A stretch of 12,967 nucleotides of DNA from positions 1 through 12,967 of the forward strand of contig PITI01000400.1 in assembly GCA_004325065.1 (NCBI GenBank), given 5' to 3'. This DNA comes from Hamiltosporidium magnivora (taxonomy: Eukaryota; Microsporidia; Dubosqiidae). Shown here piece by piece: positions 8,895 through 12,967 of the stretch. The translations under genes and the position numbers were made by a program. How positions within the stretch are numbered: position 1 is the stretch's first letter; each line of letters opens with the position of its first letter. A model generated the notes under the pieces. That model ran no database searches. It had not been told where the DNA came from and saw nothing but the letters and a program-made list of their open reading frames with translations.

Positions 8895-8899
8895 ATAAA
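8894..8899 (+). terminator. AATAAA overlapping the stop of the 784-codon gene
   Basis: The last A of the TAA stop (8892-8894) is the first base of AATAAA. A T-rich stretch follows at 8901-8930. This is the likely cleavage and polyadenylation signal of the gene. Confidence 0.6.
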
Positions 8900-10299
8900 T
8901 TCTTTTTTATTCCTAATTTTTATTTTTTTGGATTATTTTATTATGGTCATAAATGATATTATTTTTGTGTTTGTTAGCAGATATATGGTCATTTAAATAC
9001 GATGCATTTGAAAAAATCTATGATACATTACTTCTAATATATTGGCATATATTCTCATACACATGTAAATTATAAGCATAAGAAAACGAATTAAGTAATT
9101 TTATATCAAAAATAATCAAAATATTTGACGTATAATGAAGATAAATTTTTAACTGGCCTTTGAAAAACTGTTCTTAAGATTTTTTGAAGTGATAAATAAT
9201 CCATAGAGATACCTTAAATGCAAAAACTATTCGTAAAAATATACCGTAATCATAAATAACTTAACGTTTAAAACCTGAAATCAAAAAGAACACATCTATT
9301 CAAACAGAAAACAACTCTTTTAAAGAGTCCAAACTCCATCTAACTATTAAAAAGAACCAATTATCCTTATAGTTAAAAGAAATAGAAAGAGATAGTTAAA
9401 TTAACCCAAGTATTTGGATTAATGGTTAAACATAGTTATTAAATCTACTAAAAAAAGTTGTAGTTGAAGGCCAAATTATCATTTATTAGATTTCTTTATG
9501 ATATAGGCATTCACACGCATTCTTTGCAAATATTCAATTACTTCCGATAAATGGGCTCCTTGCCTTCGAGTTTATGAAATTAAAGATGATTTTATAAGTA
9601 GGTTTACCCAACAATATATTCTAAGTAAAATAATTTAAAATTATATTAGATCCAACTTTAAAAAAGATCGGATGAGTTCTTTCACAAACATTTTGAATCA
9701 TAGTAAAAAACAAGTAGATAACCTTAGCCACGCCATTTTATAATCCCAATAAGCTTGAGTATTGTAAGATATAATAATTCAGCTGAGAATTTCGATAAAA
9801 ATATCGTGGTTTATTGTAATACTAGATTCTTTGGCTTCTATATGTAGTTTAATCTTTATTCATACAAAACGATATCAGTGTTAGAAAACAATAAACGCCC
9901 AACTCACTCGTTAAAGATGACACGGCCTTAAAAAGACAAATTTTTTTTAAATGTGCAATAACCAATAATCTTTCTATTTATTTTTAAAAGGAAAATCATA
10001 CTCTTGATATCATTATCTATAAATCATCAAACACAATTATAGGAATTTAAATTGTAGACTTACAATAAATGACGCATTTCATAGAAATAATATTCTTTTT
10101 TTAATCTTTCTACTTTAATATCCACATATGAATATATTTAGATATCACAAGGATATCATTAGCTTTTTATTCATACAAGTATAATTGGTTGTTCATTTTT
10201 TGAAGATTTGTTCGTAGCTTATATTTAATTATCAAAGGTTATAATAAATGAGTTATAATAATTTAATATATACTGAACTATATTCATATAAACACCTGG
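8895..10299. other. Spacer of about 1.4 kb, one weak coding-like trace
   Basis: No gene can be supported. A minus-strand frame at about 9575-9484 encodes some 30 residues of protein-like composition (including RRQGAHLSEVIEYLQRMR) between two stops; I do not recognise it. A 15-base palindrome (ACTCTTT, one base, AAAGAGT) lies at 9314-9328. The region 9480-9960 is somewhat less AT-rich than its surroundings and may hold further degraded element sequence, including more of the LINE that becomes recognisable at 10300. Confidence 0.5.
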
Positions 10300-10698
10300 C
10301 GAATCAAGATACTTCCTAGAATATATGAGCCCAAAACTATTAACAATGAGTAGAAAATAAGAACTAACCAAGAATTTTATGATCTCTATCGTGAATTAAA
10401 TTTGGTAACCAAAATAAAAAAAAGGATGGTTAAGATGGGTAGGAATTTGATAAGAGTGCCATCTAATCGAGATGTAAGTCAAGCCTAAGCGTATAAAGCT
10501 AATGGAAAGAAGAAGAGGTAAACCAAGGGAAAGATATATGGAGGCCGCGAAAAACGACCTGAGAATGCTTAATGCGAGGCAATGAAAAACAAAGGCATAT
10601 GATAGGAAGAATGGAGAAAGATCGTTAAGGAGACCGAGTTCCATGTAATAGTAGCAGTGAAACCGTATTTATTAAAGATTGATTCTATCTTATATTAA
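10300..10698 (+). mobile_element. Decayed C-terminal tail of a LINE endonuclease/reverse transcriptase
   Basis: The plus strand carries, across two frames, the blocks that end many arthropod non-LTR retrotransposon proteins. In the first frame: a PRIYEP block (about 10315-10332; family form xRRIYGP), then after a TAG at 10351 KIRTNQEFYDLYRE (10354-10395) and KIKKR (10411-10425). In the second frame: LRWVG (10430-10444). Back in the first frame: LIRVPSNRD (10447-10473), then a TAA at 10486. In the second frame again: MERRRGKPRERYMEAA (10502-10549), with a TGA at 10583. Finally, in the first frame: EEWRKIVKETEF (10606-10641), directly after Tyr-Asp-Arg in the second frame, matching the common DREEWR ending. 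Order and spacing fit one ancestral reading frame broken by at least four frame changes and several stops. The endonuclease and the reverse transcriptase core are not found upstream, which fits the 5' truncation usual for LINE copies, or later decay. This stretch is distinctly richer in G than its surroundings. The minus-strand frame at 10396-10644 is its shadow. The clade is not assigned. Confidence 0.72.
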
Positions 10699-12967
10699 AT
10701 TAAAATATTATCTAAATTATTTTTTATTTGAATTGTTTTTTGTGGGAATTCGTATTGCTCGAAAAGTTAAAGAACATACAAAACCAAAAAAATGCAATAA
10801 CCATACCATTTAAAAATTATTTTAGCGATTGTCTTTAAAATATGTAGCTAAATTAAGAACATTAAAATATACAACATTAAAATATATATATAATTGATGT
10901 AAAAATAGTTTTTTAAATTTAGTTTTAAAATAGAAATAGTCTAATAAAGATAAAGCTATCAATTAGAGGCATTGTAAAATACTATATTTTAACCTTTAAA
11001 TTTAATTCATTAGATCTTACAGTAAAATAATTATAGGTTTACAATTTAGGTTAGTTGAATCTGAACTAAAGAATACAAAAAAATATACTTTTATGTATAT
11101 GAAATGTAAGAAAAATCAAATCTTTAAATTCACTATAATATAGATTGAATTAAATTATAATAATAAAATGATGTCTGTAAAAATCTAAAGAATTTCAAAT
11201 CGTTTTCAACAATGGCAATAGTATTACATTTCTCATAAAGCTCTTAAAAATATAATTATACATGATGTTTAATTACATTTTCACACATGCTTTTTTTACT
11301 TAGCTCTATATTCTTTTTAAGTATAATAAACAATACAAATATAATAAATGCCTAGGATTTTGCTCAATTTAAGGAAAGGTAAATAATATGAGGTTATATA
11401 GAAATTTAAAGTAACGTATGAATGCTTTAAAGGATTAATATACCTATCAATATACTAAAGGCTTTCACAACAATTTCATTAAATTTAATACGGCCATTTT
11501 TAAGCTAAACACAATGTGTATGACCAAGATTACAAAATCTTATTTTTAGATTATGAGTTAGGGTTTTAATAGTGTGAATGTTAAAGATTAACATAAAAAA
11601 CATATCATACCTTATTCTCAATAACTCCAATTATGGTAAATTTCATAATCTTATTAGAATTAACACCTTAAAATCATATAAAAAGAGATAAGGCTAATTT
11701 TCTATTTTATATAAACATTTTTAATAAAAAGATGAATTTTAAGATAAATGAATTTAAATAAATAAAAATCCATCAAAAGGATAAAATTAGACATTTTTTG
11801 AAAAGAAATGTTACTTAATTCCTTAAAATTTATAGATAAAAACAACTAAGATTGTTTTATAAGTAGAAAAACAGCTTTTCAACATGCCTAGTTAACTTAG
11901 CAAATAAATAACAAAAGAATAATCCGAAAATAGTTTAAACAAACAAAAAAAGTAGATTCGAATGAAAAACTACGAAATTGTAAAAAGTGAAAAGATATTT
12001 ACAAAAGAAATTTGAATTCAAGAAACTAAATATAAGAACCATTCTGTAGTTAGAAATAAATTGAAAAAATTATTAAACTAAAAGATTCGACTTTAAAAGC
12101 TTAAAGATATAAAAAAGGTAAATAAAAGTCAAAATATGGTGCAGATTTTTATATAGAAGATAGATTAAAAATTTAAAATTCATGTATAATATCTATTTCA
12201 ACTTGAACATAGAAAGAGGCATAAATGGTTTATACCGATGTAAAGACTATATTATTTATACAGTATAAGGGTTAGTATAAAAAACTAACAAATAAATTTA
12301 ACCATGTATCTGAAATAAAGACTTAGCTAAGATATATATATTTTTTGAAAAGGAAAGCAAACACAAAGATAGTAAATTTAAAATTACATACTGAAAATAA
12401 ATACCTTGTTTTGAAGTATGTCATTATAATTCTACTGCTAATATGCAATACAATTGAATTTACCTTAATATATCAGAATTAATACTGAAGAATAGACAGA
12501 GTATTTGAGAAAATGGATAAAAAAAACCTACTTAAGATGTATATTTAAAAAGATGTATTCAGCCAAAGTAAAAGTATTCTACATAATATAAATTAATTGA
12601 AATTTAAATTTCTAATTTTAGATTGAATTTTTGTGCAATATAAAAACGAAAAGTCACATAGAGTTTTAATATATATATAGATACCAACTCCTTTAAAATA
12701 GTAAAAGCCAAATTAGATAAAAAAATAAACTGTAATATGAATATTAAGTTCGAAAAGTTTTTTTTGTAAAGTTAAATCGTATAATTTTGTAAGTATGATA
12801 TAGAAAGCTAAAAAGATTGAAATTCAGACCACAGAAGTATAAGAGAATATAAGAGGTTCAAATTACAAAAGAGCCCAGTGTTCTAAAGCAGTGTTTCTAA
12901 AAAACATAACTGTTATTTTTAACGTAAAAGATTATGAATCTTCTTAATCAGAATCAGGCTTTCAAAA
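10699..12967. other. Gene-free AT-rich region of about 2.3 kb
   Basis: I see no open frame of useful length, RNA gene or mobile element on either strand. A short tandem repeat lies at 10858-10887. Toward the end the + strand becomes markedly A-rich: in 11941-12060 I count 66 A, 28 T, 16 G and 10 C. Earlier spacers in this window look closer to balanced for A and T by eye. The cause is unknown. Confidence 0.6.
10858..10887 (+). repeat. Tandem repeat, two copies of 15 bases
   Basis: AACATTAAAATATAC at 10858-10872 is followed directly by AACATTAAAATATAT at 10873-10887, with one difference at the last base. It is followed by a short AT alternation (about 10882-10892). It is probably a simple slippage repeat with no gene attached. 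Confidence 0.7.

Noticed and set aside
10396..10644. 82-codon minus-strand frame with a membrane-protein look
   Set aside because: It is antisense to the LINE tail; its hydrophobic product comes from reading Lys- and Arg-rich codons backwards.
11940..11975. ATTCGAAT flanked by GTAG and CTAC, resembling a tRNA arm
   Set aside because: No acceptor stem, D arm or anticodon arm can be fitted around it; it is only a short hairpin.

Overview
This window looks like gene-poor, very AT-rich eukaryotic DNA, most likely from a microsporidian with an expanded genome of the kind known in parasites of arthropods. The reasons are intronless genes, no bacterial ribosome-binding sites, a C-rich triplet just before each credible start codon (CCC at 793-795, 2498-2500 and 6537-6539), and an AATAAA signal touching or overlapping the stop codon of each credible gene (1406-1411, 4506-4511, 8894-8899). 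Both habits are known from microsporidian genes. The assignment is an inference; genus and host cannot be read from the sequence.

Layout. 1-805: AT-rich flank. 806-1405 (+): an intact 199-residue protein with an acidic soluble N-terminal half and three membrane segments. 1406-2504: spacer with a weak coding-like trace on the minus strand near 1740-1991. 2505-4510 (+): a decayed gene of about 2 kb. It keeps a normal start context and a normal end signal but has in-frame stops and several frame changes. 4511-5525: spacer. 5526-5919 (-), perhaps to 6110: a decayed Ty3/gypsy-type reverse transcriptase/RNase H fragment. 6540-8894 (+): an intact 784-residue protein with a signal peptide and degenerate leucine-rich repeats, the main gene of the window. 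8895-10299: spacer. 10300-10698 (+): a decayed C-terminal tail of a non-LTR (LINE) endonuclease/reverse transcriptase of a type common in arthropods. 10699-12967: 2.3 kb without a recognisable gene, with a short tandem repeat and, toward the end, a strong excess of A over T on the + strand.

The genes do not form an operon or a recognisable pathway. The two intact proteins and the pseudogene resemble the lineage-specific membrane and secreted proteins that microsporidia use at the host interface, placed among fossil retroelements. I see no CRISPR array, tRNA, rRNA or prokaryotic mobile element. I did not find a convincing new molecular system. The observations most worth checking are the arthropod-type LINE tail, the gypsy fossil, the pseudogene with preserved borders, and the secreted repeat protein.
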